This document shows positions 22,142 through 31,942 of a DNA stretch of 64,000 nt, in pieces (position 1 is the stretch's first letter; the number at the start of each line of letters is the position of its first letter). Source of the stretch: Dastarcus helophoroides (Eukaryota > Arthropoda > Insecta > Coleoptera > Bothrideridae); NCBI GenBank assembly GCA_028583605.1, contig CM053328.1:6667804-6731803 (forward strand). The letters are read 5' to 3'. A program made the position numbers and the translations under genes. Under the pieces are notes generated by a model. That model was not told the DNA's origin. It worked only from the letters and a program-made list of their open reading frames with translations, and made no database searches.

Positions 22142-25100
22142 TCAGTTCCAATCAGTCACTTCGCCACTAAATTTGCATAGTCTGTTCAGGTGTACCACTT
22201 TCATTTTACTCCTGGAGCTACGCTGGATCCTGTATACCAAGTCGTTGATCCTCTTCAGCACTTTGTACGGCCCTTCCCAAGATGGCGTAAACTTTGGCGA
22301 AACTCCTTTCTTTCGCTGAGGGTTGTATAGCCATACCAACTCGCCCTCACTGAAACCACCATGATTGGCACTCACGTCATACCTGGCCTTCATCCGGTCC
22401 GTCGCCAAGTTGATCTTCATCCGCACCAGAGCATGCGTCTCCAGTATCGCTTCCCTCAAGTCATCTACGAAACCCATCGTTTCCCTGGGGACCTCCCTTG
22501 GTGATCCAAACACCAAGTCACACGGAAGCCGCAGTTCCCTCCCGAAGATCACTTTTGCCGGAGTCTGACTTGTAGTTTCATGAGTTGCCGCGCGATAGGC
22601 CATCAGAAACAGTGGTAGATGTCGGTCCCAGTCGGTCTGATGTTTGGAAACGACCTTCGAAAGATGTTCCTCTAAGGTCCTGTTAAATCTCTCCACCATT
22701 CCGTCAGACTGTGGATGAAGAGGTGTTGTTCGAGTTTTCCTTATTCCAAGAAGACGACACACCTCTTGGAAAACCCCCGATTCAAAGTTCCTTCCCTGGT
22801 CCGAGTGTAGTTGAAAGGGAACACCAAATCGACAGATGAGGTTGTCCACAAGAACCCTTACGACTGTGGTGGCTTCCTGGTTCGGGATGGCATAAGCTTC
22901 AGGCCATTTACTGAAATAATCCATGGCCACCAGGATGTACTTGTTTCCACCGTCTGAAACTGGGAATGATCCTGCCACATCGATTGCAATTCTTTCAAAT
23001 GGAGCTCCCACATTATATTGCTTCAGGGCCCCTTTGGTTCTCGTAGGGGGACCCTTGGATGCAGCACAGGTGACACATTTCCGACACCAACGCTCGACGT
23101 CCTCCCTGCAGTTGACCCAATAGAACCGTTTTCGAACCTTCTCCAGGGTCTTGTTCATCCCTAGGTGTCCACCAGAGGTTCCATTGTGCACCTCCCACAA
23201 GACCTGTGGAATCTTCTCCTGAGGCACCACCAACTGCAAGTTGACACGCTTTCCATCAGCGCTTTCCCATGCTCTCTTCAGTACCCCGTCCTCGACCTGG
23301 AGGGATTTCCATTGAGCCCACAAATTCTTAAGAGCTGGACTTCTGTCGGAAACCTCTTGCCATTCCGGTCTGTCTCCAGCTTCTTTCCATTCCAATATGG
23401 GTCCGATATCAGCGTCGCTCCTCTGTAGCTTCCGAAGACCTTCAACCGTCCATTCGTCTTCTGGCTGGACAGAAGTGACCCTTATATCCACCATGTCCTC
23501 ATGGTCCTCAACTCGTTTGCAGTGTTTGCAATCACCACAAGGTCTTCTGGACAAAGCGTCAGCGTTGTTATGCTGTCGACCCGGTCTATGATGCACCTTG
23601 AAGTGATACTGCTGAAGCCTTTCTAACCATCTAGCCGTCTGTCCCTCCGCGTTCTTCATTCGGAGTAACCAAGAAAGTGCCGAATGATCTGTCCTGATAA
23701 GGAATTCTTGCCCATACAAGTACTTGTGGAAGTGTTCCACGGCCTTCACTATTGCAAGGAGTTCCTTCCTGGTGGTGCAATAGTTCCTCTCCGGCTTCGT
23801 CAGGATCTTGCTGTAATATTCGATTACTCTTTCTTCACCGCCTTGAACTTGGGACAGCACAGCCCCAATGCCGACGTTACTGGCATCAGTGTCTAACACG
23901 AACTTCCCATTCTGCTGAGGATACGCCAAGATAGGGCTTGTACACAAGGCGGACTTCAATTTTCGGAAAGCGGTATCACAGTCTGGAGTCCAGACGTACG
24001 GCCTTCTTCCTTCCGTTAGTTGATGCAACGGCGCAGCGATGTTGGCGAAATCTTTCACAAATCTTCTGTAATAGGTACACAGCCCCAAGAAACTCCTCAG
24101 TTCATGTTTGTCTTTGGGTCTTGGCCAGTCACGAATTGCTTGAGTCTTGCTGATATTTGTTTCAACTCCTGCGGCTGATACAGTGTGACCCAAAAATTCT
24201 ACTTTCCTTTGGAACAAAGAGCACTTCTTTGGATTCAGCTTTAAGTTGGCTTGCTTTAATCTGTCGAAAACTTCTTGAAGATTTTCCAAATGTTCTTTAA
24301 AGCTCTTGCCCATCACCATGACGTCATCTAGGTAAACCAAGCAGGTTTTCCAAGTAAGTCCTCGAAGTACCAGTTCCATTAGACGTTCGAAAGTAGCCGG
24401 TGCGTTGCATAGTCCAAAAGGCATAACCATGAACTGATATAATCCACTCCCAGATGAAAAGGCCGTCTTTTCTTTGTCGTCGGGGTCTATGCTCACTTGC
24501 CAATATCCACTTTTCAAGTCCAAAGTTGAAAACCAGGTGGACCCAGACAAGGTCGTTAGGGTATCATCAATTCTTGGCAAGGGGTAGCTGTCCTTTTTAG
24601 TGACGTCGTTTAATTTCCGGTAGTCGACACAGAATCTTGTTGACCCGTCCTTCTTTGTAACCAAGACTACAGGGGAAGACCATAGACTATTGGACTCCTC
24701 GATGACTCCATCCTTCATCATCTTCTTAACCAGTCCCGCGACTTCCTCTTGCTTGGCCACCGGTAATCTTCTAGGGGGTTGACGAATAGGTGTTGCATCG
24801 CCGGTGTTGATTTTGTGTCGAACTACGTCGGTCCTTCCTAGATTTCGGTCTCCATCGGTAAAAACGCCGTGGTTTTTCTTTAGAAATGACCTAGCCAGAA
24901 CTACTTCTTCCTTGGACAAGTGTTTCAAGTCCACTTCCAACTTGACTTGCCCAACCTTCGTTTTCTGAACTGGCGCACAACTGTCTCCCAAGGAGCTTAT
25001 TGAGGTTACCGGGGTACAGACTGCCAGAGTACTACCCTTTTTGATTGAGCGTGCTGTTGGAAACACGTTGGCAACTCTCACAGGTACCTTCTGAGATGCT

Positions 25101-25798
25101 TTAACTACGGATCTCGCCACTAGCAAATTCTTGGAATTGTCATAAGTCGGTTCCACTAATCCAACGCAGCAGCCCAAATCTCCTTCCATCACAGCCATAA
25201 CCGTCTTCTCGCTGCTTCCCTGCACTACAGCTGTTTCGCAGGCAAACAGTCTTACCTCCTTTGGAGTGTCCTTTGGTGTAGTCAGGACAAGCTCTTCATT
25301 TCCAATCTTTAAAATGTTCTGCGCTGGGTCGAAAGTAAAGCCATGTTGCCTGATTACGTCCATCCCCAGAATCAGTTCGTCTTCGATATCTGCCACCAAC
25401 ACCCGATGCGAAATCCTTAGTTTTCCCAGACCAATCATGACGTCTGCCTCTCCTATAATTGGCGCAGTATCTCCCGTAACTGTTCTGAGGACCATTCTTT
25501 GCGACAGTACCTTCGGTTGCGACGGTAGGATGTTCCTTCGTGCCAAAGTAACCATGGCGCCTGTGTCGACCGTGGCCTGTACATTCCTTCCATCTACGCT
25601 GGCTGCAACTACTAAACTTTCCATGGTCCTTTTTATCTGTTTGATGGAAAGAGTTTTGGGGGCTCGTTGCTCGACACCAGCCAGTGAGTGCCCCTTCCCA
25701 CTGGCTGATTTTAGTTTTCCTGCTGCGGGACTTGTCGACTTCTTGGGGCTGACCTGCAGTCCTTCTTGAAGTGCCCCGGTTTGCCACAGTTGTAACAT
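22142..25798 (-). CDS. pol: gypsy Pol polyprotein (PR-RT-RNaseH-IN)
   Basis: Open for 1,218 codons. An aspartic protease has VDTGA at residues 77-81 and ILGMD at 143-147. The reverse transcriptase has PVVLVTKKDGS (376-386), FSTLDLKSGYW (423-433), MPFGLCNAPATF (459-470) and YLDD (489-492). RNase H has DTDAS (636-640), the RKEL glutamate (677-680) and RTDHSALSWL (702-711). Integrase has a zinc finger H871, H878, C908, C911 and a DDE core at D940, D1000 (HSDQG) and E1036 (VERFNR). A GPY/F-like module (EGPYKVLKRI) lies at 1175-1184, with no chromodomain. The frame overlaps gag by 88 nt in the -1 phase, so it is most likely made as a Gag-Pol fusion by -1 frameshifting; the first ~30 residues before any pol homology read through the gag zinc-knuckle DNA. 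No inactivating mutation is visible. Confidence 0.97.
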   Translation of the reverse strand: MLQLWQTGALQEGLQVSPKKSTSPAAGKLKSASGKGHSLAGVEQRAPKTLSIKQIKRTMESLVVAASVDGRNVQATVDTGAMVTLARRNILPSQPKVLSQRMVLRTVTGDTAPIIGEADVMIGLGKLRISHRVLVADIEDELILGMDVIRQHGFTFDPAQNILKIGNEELVLTTPKDTPKEVRLFACETAVVQGSSEKTVMAVMEGDLGCCVGLVEPTYDNSKNLLVARSVVKASQKVPVRVANVFPTARSIKKGSTLAVCTPVTSISSLGDSCAPVQKTKVGQVKLEVDLKHLSKEEVVLARSFLKKNHGVFTDGDRNLGRTDVVRHKINTGDATPIRQPPRRLPVAKQEEVAGLVKKMMKDGVIEESNSLWSSPVVLVTKKDGSTRFCVDYRKLNDVTKKDSYPLPRIDDTLTTLSGSTWFSTLDLKSGYWQVSIDPDDKEKTAFSSGSGLYQFMVMPFGLCNAPATFERLMELVLRGLTWKTCLVYLDDVMVMGKSFKEHLENLQEVFDRLKQANLKLNPKKCSLFQRKVEFLGHTVSAAGVETNISKTQAIRDWPRPKDKHELRSFLGLCTYYRRFVKDFANIAAPLHQLTEGRRPYVWTPDCDTAFRKLKSALCTSPILAYPQQNGKFVLDTDASNVGIGAVLSQVQGGEERVIEYYSKILTKPERNYCTTRKELLAIVKAVEHFHKYLYGQEFLIRTDHSALSWLLRMKNAEGQTARWLERLQQYHFKVHHRPGRQHNNADALSRRPCGDCKHCKRVEDHEDMVDIRVTSVQPEDEWTVEGLRKLQRSDADIGPILEWKEAGDRPEWQEVSDRSPALKNLWAQWKSLQVEDGVLKRAWESADGKRVNLQLVVPQEKIPQVLWEVHNGTSGGHLGMNKTLEKVRKRFYWVNCREDVERWCRKCVTCAASKGPPTRTKGALKQYNVGAPFERIAIDVAGSFPVSDGGNKYILVAMDYFSKWPEAYAIPNQEATTVVRVLVDNLICRFGVPFQLHSDQGRNFESGVFQEVCRLLGIRKTRTTPLHPQSDGMVERFNRTLEEHLSKVVSKHQTDWDRHLPLFLMAYRAATHETTSQTPAKVIFGRELRLPCDLVFGSPREVPRETMGFVDDLREAILETHALVRMKINLATDRMKARYDVSANHGGFSEGELVWLYNPQRKKGVSPKFTPSWEGPYKVLKRINDLVYRIQRSSRSKMKVVHLNRLCKFSGEVTDWN

Positions 25799-27117
25799 GT
25801 GCTTCTGTTGGATCTGCCTTTTAGGGTTCCTACCAGTTCTTGGATGCTCGCGTCCATTTTCTTTAGGCTAGCGCTTATGTTCGCGTTCATTCCCTTTACT
25901 TCCTTCGTGTTAGCACTCATACTCGCATTCATTTCTTTTATGTTAGCGCTCATGTTCGCGAGATCAGTGTCATTCGCGGCCTCTTCGATGTCAGCTTTTC
26001 TAATTCTCCGTGACGCCCCTGGCTCTGAAACCTTGTAAGCGGCTTCAACCTCCAAGGCTCTAATCAGTGCCTCCCTTGATGTTCGGACGTTCGACAAGCG
26101 TATCACTCTCTGGACTTCCGGGTCTCTTATTCCTTCTATGAAAATTCTAACTGCGTGAAGTTCCAGAAAATCGGTTGGTGCTGTTGGATAGGCAATGTAC
26201 GCCAATCTTCTAACGTCAGCCTCGAATTCTTGCAGGGTTTCGCCACTTTTCTGCCTTCTTACTAGCAGCTGCGACTGGACGACTTGCTGCAAATGGTGGT
26301 CCCCAAATCTCAGCTCTAAAGCCCTAACTAGATCTTCATAATTGGCTTGTTCTTGATCCGATAGAGTTCGGAGTAATTCCAGAGCATCTCCGCGCAGGGA
26401 TACCACTAATGAGGTTGCCTTTGCTTCCTCCATCCACTGATTGGCCTTAGCAGCAGCTTCGAACTGTTTTCTGTAGGTGTGGAAGGATGTTTTTCCGTCA
26501 TAGGTTGGATGTTTTACCTTCTGGGAAGAACTAGCGGGTACACTTTCGGATTCGTGTTGTATGATTTGTCCACTTAGCAACTTCTTCATGTTTTTTTCGA
26601 TGTTGCTAATCCTCTTCTGTGTTGTATTTTCCAAATCAAGAAGCTTGCTGTTGAATTCTTCTTTGACTTCCCCAATTTCTTCCCTAACTTCGCCAATCTC
26701 TTCTTGCATTTCTTCTCGCATTCCTGTAATTTGTTCTTTCACTTCTTCTTTCATTTTTTCAGTTATATTTGCTAGTAGACTATGCAATTCTTGTTTTTCT
26801 TGTCGTCTTTCTTCTTTGTCTTGTCGTCTTCGTTCTTCCTCCTGTTCTTTTTCTTGTCGTCTTCGTTCTTCCTCTTGTCGTCTTCGTTCTTCTTCCTGTT
26901 CTTTTTCTTGTCGTCTTCGTTCTTCCTCCTGTTCTTTTTCTTGTCGTCTTTCTTCTTTCTCCTGTTCTTTTTCTTGTCGTCTTTCTTCTTTCTCCTGTTC
27001 TTTTTCTTGCCGTCTTTGTTCTGCTTGGTCTTTAAACATTGCTAATAACGCTTGCATTTGTTGTTCCATTTTGGCCGATTTTAATCTCGTATCCATAAAG
27101 CGTATCTGAATGTTCAA
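25711..27117 (-). CDS. gag: gypsy Gag polyprotein
   Basis: 468 codons, the first frame after the primer-binding site on the minus strand. Residues 34-108 are an unusually long Arg/Gln/Glu/Lys tract built of EKEQEKEERRQ-like repeats, continuing as a predicted coiled coil to about 180. A retrotransposon capsid-type region follows (about 204-365, with LRGDALELL and ALELRFGD). Residues 385-425 hold MSANIKEMNAS-type near-repeats. A CCHC zinc knuckle, CYNCGKPGHFKKDC, is at 441-454, ten residues from a short basic tail. It would form the virus-like particle and bind the RNA. Start chosen at the first ATG (27117); ATG at 27096 is an alternative. The charged tract is encoded by a local tandem DNA repeat and is probably unstable in length. 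Confidence 0.93.
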   Translation of the reverse strand: MNIQIRFMDTRLKSAKMEQQMQALLAMFKDQAEQRRQEKEQEKEERRQEKEQEKEERRQEKEQEEERRRQEKEQEEERRRQEEERRRQEKEQEEERRRQDKEERRQEKQELHSLLANITEKMKEEVKEQITGMREEMQEEIGEVREEIGEVKEEFNSKLLDLENTTQKRISNIEKNMKKLLSGQIIQHESESVPASSSQKVKHPTYDGKTSFHTYRKQFEAAAKANQWMEEAKATSLVVSLRGDALELLRTLSDQEQANYEDLVRALELRFGDHHLQQVVQSQLLVRRQKSGETLQEFEADVRRLAYIAYPTAPTDFLELHAVRIFIEGIRDPEVQRVIRLSNVRTSREALIRALEVEAAYKVSEPGASRRIRKADIEEAANDTDLANMSANIKEMNASMSANTKEVKGMNANISASLKKMDASIQELVGTLKGRSNRSTCYNCGKPGHFKKDCRSAPRSRQVPQQEN

Positions 27118-27231
27118 GATTTTACTTGACGCGCCTCGTATAACTATTTAACAGTTTAAAACGTCCGAGATAAAGCCAATTACGGCACCTGGCACGAATT
27201 TTTTTCGAGTAATAAAGCACAATCCACGAAT

Positions 27232-27250
27232 AATCCCGCTTCTGACACCA
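27232..27250 (-). other. primer-binding site, tRNA-Leu type
   Basis: On the plus strand, AATCCCGCTTCTGACACCA is exactly the form of a tRNA-Leu 3' end including CCA. Its complement lies two bases downstream of the 5' LTR, the normal place for minus-strand DNA priming. The tRNA identity is from memory of tRNA-Leu acceptor/T-arm sequence. Confidence 0.85.
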
Positions 27251-27252
27251 GA

Positions 27253-27612
27253 TGTTACGTGCGTTATCGTTTCGAATTGATACACGTGATGGATTTATTC
27301 CCACTTTATTACTGAACTCAACTTGAATCACCACAATTTACAATTAACTCACTTCTACTAACTTACTAATTGCACTGATTCTAACTGACTCGAGGGAAAA
27401 CTGACCGCCTTTTTATAGTTTCGGACCGCGTCTTCCAGAACTTTCGGCAGATAAGGCTTATCGAATGCCGAAATTTCTGGAACGCTTATCTGCCGTTTGT
27501 TTCGTTATCGCGGCCGCTTTCCCCTTATCAGAACCTTCTAGAAACTTTTTTTATTTACTAAATTCTACAATTCTATTCTAAATCCTATTTCGTCTATTTA
27601 CATTGCGTTATA
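27253..27612 (-). repeat. 5' LTR of the gypsy element
   Basis: 360 bp, almost identical to the left LTR; differences seen are T for G in TTATCGTTTCG, A for C in TTTCGGACCGC, loss of one CTAA unit, and a terminal GTTATA in place of GTTACA. It is followed by the second copy of the ATAA target duplication. Confidence 0.96.
27384..27418 (-). promoter_or_regulatory. LTR TATA box and initiator-like site
   Basis: Reading the minus strand, CTATAAAAAGGC starts at 27418 and TCAGTT starts at 27388, 30 bases downstream, a normal TATA-to-initiator spacing for an insect RNA polymerase II promoter. AATAAA signals follow (27305-27310 and 27294-27299). The same arrangement is in the other LTR. Confidence 0.6.
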
Positions 27613-27799
27613 ATAAAATAGATTTTTTCTAGGAACACCAAGCGCAGTTGCCACACAACTGCGTCGCAAACGCCTCTAAACTAATAAAACATTGTTTAAA
27701 TATAAATAGGCAATAGACACGAAAGATAGCATGCAATTAATTAAGTGGTATTTTGCCTCCAAAAGCTCTTAAGTGTGATTTCCCTTTATTGCGATCTAC

Positions 27800-29034
27800 T
27801 GGCATATATTACTCATATCTGTAACTCAGCTATGGAAAAACACGGTGAGGCTAGGATTGTGGCATTGGATATCTCAAAGGCTTTCGACAGAGTCTGGCAC
27901 CGATCTCTTCTCGCCAAATAAACATCTTATGGTCTTCCCCTGGACTCTGTCATCTGATATCCAATTTTCTCTCCCACAGGTGGTCGTCGATGGCATCGCA
28001 TCCGAGACAGTAGCGATTACCGCAGAGATGTCTCAGGGGTCTGTTCTGTCTCCTACTCTATTTCTGTTACACATAAACGATCTCTTAGCTTCAACTTCCA
28101 ATCCTATATATAGCTACGGAGATGATAGTAACCGTATGTCATCTTTTTTCTCCGACAAACCATTATCTATCGCTGCTTCAGATCGACTAAAGGAACAGCA
28201 CATACAGACAATTAATCAGGATCTCGAGATAATTCTGGAATGGGGTAAGAACAATTTGGTTGACTTCAACGCTTCAAAAACTCAGGCCGCGGTTTTCTCT
28301 AAGAAAACATCAAGGGATAATACAACAAACCTACTAATGGACGATAAAATCCTTCCGATGGGATCTAATCTATCTATCCTAGGAGTGAATGCGAGCACTA
28401 ACTTCTCTTGGGACGATCATGTGCGCGCCATTGCCAAATCCGCCTCTCAGAAGCTAGGTTTTCCTTTTAGAGCTAAATAGTGCTTCACATCTCATCAGTT
28501 ATTAACACTATACAAAGCTCAAGTTAGACCAACACTAGCCAATACTGTTCTTATGTTTAAAGTTCAGCCCCATTACACACTTTAGCTCTCTTGGATTCAA
28601 TTCAAAGAAGAGCGATTCGCCTAATTGATGACGAGAGTCTGACCGATTCTCTCGAAATACTAGAGAACAGGCGTATGGTTGGTGACTTGTCTCTTTTCTA
28701 CAAGTACCATCATGGAAGATGCTCGCAGGAACTAAGAGGATTGATCCCCCAAAGGTCAAGATTCTTGAGGCTTACTAAACAGTCGGAGATAGCAAATTCC
28801 TGTGAGGTCCGGCTTGACACAGTGAGGACTTCTATATACGGAAACTTTTTTTTTATAGAACTTCCAAGTTATGGAACTTGTTACCAAAAGGAATGTTGCC
28901 CAAAAATTACAACCTATCCTTGTTTAAGAAGGCGGTTCCTCGCCATCTATCCTTGTTTCCGCATCCTACTCGTAGTGTTTTGAAAGAATAATGGGGTTAC
29001 CGTTTGGAAGTGGATTAAACTTAAAAAAAAAACA
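27800..29034 (+). pseudogene. CR1/Jockey-like LINE, 5'-truncated and decayed
   Basis: Plus-strand remnants of a reverse transcriptase: VALDISKAFDRVWHRSLLAK up to 27918, a TAA, a +1 frame change, then SQGSVLSPTLFLLHINDLL and a catalytic box reading YGDDS near 28120. This is followed by thumb sequence to the TAG at 28478-28480, another frame change, and a C-terminal part (DSIQRRAIRLIDD, LRGLIPQRSRF) to about 28985. An A-rich tail ends at 29034. Endonuclease and ORF1 are missing, as expected for 5' truncation. Same family as 9693-9960. At least two frameshifts and three stops make it dead. Confidence 0.93.
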
Positions 29035-29040
29035 AATACT

Positions 29041-29486
29041 AATGTTCACTATACATCGATAGTTTCTACAACCGATAGTGTCGATTTAATTTTTAACAAA
29101 ATATCGATAGTACCGATAGTTTAAAATGATGATTTTATTTAATAAAATGGACTTTTCCTTTGCCAACTAGGTTCCAACGATCGTCTCCGCTGGGGAGATG
29201 GTTGCCCCAATTCGCGATGCATCAATAGCATAGAATTTCAAATTTCTTTGTCGTGACATTTTTACTGTCCGTATCCCATTGTTGACGTCGCCGACGCAAA
29301 TTGCTTTTTACTGGGGTTTCTTGTAATTATTAAAGGTATAATGATCATGGGAATCAAAATAGGTTTTCCACATCGTCTAAGGATAAGCATTGGCTTTAGT
29401 TACAAATTAATCAGAAGTGTGTACCGTTAAATAAGCTAATTCTTTGGTTCTTCTTCTTGTTTTATCTTTAATCAAATGTATAAGAA
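29041..29486 (-). repeat. dispersed repeat, inverted and reordered copy of 20311-20826
   Basis: 29041-29225 is the reverse complement of block A, ending in the ATCGATAG-rich part; 29232-29486 is the reverse complement of block B. Read on the minus strand, B precedes A, whereas the other locus has A before B. It starts directly after the LINE poly(A). Confidence 0.8.
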
Positions 29487-29960
29487 AAATGGGAGGGCAC
29501 TATGAGCATATATAAAAAAGAAAATGGGGAGGTAAAAAAATAGGGAGCGGGGGCAAAATAAAAAAGTTAAGAAGAAAACTTGGGAAGGCATCATGAAAAT
29601 ACATTTAAAAAAATTGGAAGAGGTAAAAATGGGGGGCACCATGAAAATATATAAAAAAGAAAAATGGGGATAGAAAAACTTAGAAGGGGGGGGGGCAAAA
29701 TGAAAATACAAAAAAAAACAGAAATTGAAAATATAAAAAAAAGAAAATGGGGAGATGGCAAAATTGGGGAGTGGGGAGCAAAATAAAAATATGAAGACGA
29801 AAAATTGGGGGGGGGAATGGCGAAGCACTATGAAAATACAAAAAAAAAAAATTGGGAGGCGGCATAAAATGTATAAAAAAGGGGGGGTGAAAAAATGGGG
29901 GGGGGGGAATGAAAATATATAAAAAAAGAAATTTTGGGGTATATGGGGGGGGGCGTCCAT
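29487..29960. repeat. G-run minisatellite
   Basis: Irregular repeats of AAAATATATAAAAAARGAAA alternating with GGGG runs, including runs of nine or more G near 29685, 29890 and 29945. There are many G tracts on one strand, so it could form G-quadruplexes. Long minus-strand open frames rich in Pro/Phe are artefacts of composition. Confidence 0.75.
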
Positions 29961-29969
29961 TTTTCAAAA

Positions 29970-31930
29970 TTTAAAATTTTCGAAAAAAATCGAAATTTTT
30001 AAAAAAGACGAATTTTTTATGGGAAGTAGAAATTTTCAAAAAAGACGTTACGATATCCAAGGAAAGTAAAATATTTTTTAAAATTTTGATTATTTGAGAA
30101 ATTTTTCCGTTTTTAATTTCCAAAGCTTTTTCAAAATTTCATCTTTAAAATTATGATTTTTATAAACTTTCCATGTTTTTTAAGAATATTTTGATTTTCT
30201 GTGAAATATCGACTTTTTTTAAAAATTGTTTCACCAATTTGCAAAATTTAGAATTTTTCTGAAAATTTTTAATTTCACCTTTTTTGAAAACATTTTTTAA
30301 ATTTTTAATTTCTTGTAAAAATTTTGATTTTCTATAAAATTTTGAGTTTCTAAAATTTTTTTGACCATTTTGCAAAATTTCGAATTTTTCTGAAAATTGG
30401 CAATTTATGCCAAATTTGGATTTTCTTTTAAATTACAACCTTTTTGAAAACAACGTATTTCAAAACTTTATTTTTTGGTATGAATTTCCAGTCAACAATT
30501 TTGAAAAAATTTTCAACATTTTTAAAAGTCGAAATTTTGAAAAAATGGCCAACAATTTAAAAAACTCCAAATTTGGCCAATATGGCTAAATTTTCCGAAA
30601 AATCTGAAATTTTGAAAATTCCAAAACATTAAGAAAAAGTTGAAATTTTACAGAAAATCATAATTTTCTTAATAAAATCGAAAGTTTCCAAACAAAATAT
30701 CAAAATTATGAAACGGATAAAATTTTGAAAATAAAAAAAATCAAAAAACTGAAAAATTTCAACATTTTTTAAAGTCGAAATTTTGCAAAAATTGCCAACA
30801 ATTTAAAAAAGTCCAAATTTGGCCAAAATGGCCAAATTTTTAGAAAAATCTGAAATTTTGCAAAATTTCCAAAACATTAAGAAAAAGTCGAAATTTCACA
30901 GAAAATCATAATTTTCTTAATAAAATCGAAAGTTTCCAAACAAAATATCAAAATTATGAAACGGATAAAATTTTGAAAGTAAAAAAAAATCAAAAAACTG
31001 AAAAATTTCAACATTTTTTAAAGTCGAAATTTTGAAAAAATGACCAACAATTTAGAAAAGTCCAAATTTGGCCAAAATGGCCAAATTTTCAGAAAAATCT
31101 GAAATTTAGCCAAATTTCCAAAACATTAAGAAAAAGTCGAAATTTCAGAGAAAATCAAAATTTTCTCAATAAAATCGAAAGTTTCCAAACAAATATCAAA
31201 ATTATGAAAGGGATGAAATTTTGAAAATAAAAAAATTCAAAAAACTGAACCTTTAAAAATGGGAAAAACTTTCAAAATATCCAAATTCTCAAAAAATTTG
31301 TAATTTTTAAACATGGTCGAAATTTTCAAAAATAGTCGAAAATTTAGAAAAAGACGGAAATTTCCAAAAGAAGTTTTAAACTTGAAATCAAAATTTTGAA
31401 AAAAAACGAATTTTTTATAGAAAATTGAAATTTCTAAAAAATAAGTTTTTTAAGAATTATGATTTTTTGAAAACTTTTTTTCCATTTTCGATTTTTCAAT
31501 TTTTTAAGTGTTTTCAAAAGCTCGTCATTTTTAAAATTATGAATTTTTCTCAGACTTTCGAGTTTTTTAAGAAAATTTTGATTTTCTATATAATTTCGAT
31601 TTTTTCGATTTTTGGCAAAATTGGATTTTTTTTAATCTGAACTCTCTTGAAACAACATTTTTCAAAATTTTAATTTTTTGTATGTCAAAAATTGTAAGAA
31701 AATGTCACAATTTTTCAAAAAGTTGAAATTTTGAAAAAATTGTCAACAATTTGAAAAAAGTCCAATTTTGGCCAAAATTGCCAAGTTTTCACAAAAATTA
31801 GAAATTTTGCGAAACAAACAAAGAAAGGAAAAAAACCGAAATTTCAAAGGAAATCAAAACTTTCTCAAAAAATTCGGAAGTTTCTAGAAAAATCAAAATT
31901 TTGAACTGATGGAGTTTTGAAAAAAAATAT
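29970..31930. repeat. AT-rich block, first copy of a duplicated segment
   Basis: From about 30085 (GATTATTTGAGAAATTTTTC) this block is repeated directly at 32674-34030. It contains a ~248-bp tandem triplication (30513-31255) that the second copy has once. Confidence 0.75.
30513..31255. repeat. tandem repeat, 3 units of ~248 bp
   Basis: Units start CAACATTTTT at 30513, 30760 and 31009. Each holds GTCCAAATTTGGCCAAAATG-type text and CGAAAGTTTCCAAACAAA. The sister block has one unit at about 33105-33350. Confidence 0.8.
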
Positions 31931-31942
31931 TTTATATATATC

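Larger units (their letters stand above)
21748..27612 (-). mobile_element. full-length Ty3/gypsy LTR retrotransposon
   Basis: A complete 5.87 kb element on the minus strand: LTRs of 360 and 364 bp, a primer-binding site, gag, pol and polypurine tract, flanked by the 4-bp target duplication ATAA (21744-21747 and 27613-27616). The LTRs differ by about three substitutions and one 4-bp indel, so insertion was recent. Both long frames are open. Pol order is protease, reverse transcriptase, RNase H, integrase, which defines Ty3/gypsy; there is no envelope-like frame and no chromodomain. It may still be competent for transposition. Confidence 0.97.

Noticed and set aside
22365..25787. Opposite-strand and third-frame open frames of up to 167 codons within pol
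   Set aside because: Shadows of the pol coding sequence without motifs of their own.
26561..27109. Plus-strand Cys/Ser/Leu-rich frame of 182 codons opposite gag
   Set aside because: Antisense of the Arg/Gln/Glu repeat of gag.
27232..27250. tRNA-Leu gene fragment
   Set aside because: Only the acceptor/T-arm end including CCA is present, exactly at the primer-binding position of the retrotransposon.
27122..27334. 70-codon minus frame beginning in the 5' LTR
   Set aside because: It spans LTR, primer-binding site and leader; the same LTR text also opens a frame at the 3' LTR. Not a protein.
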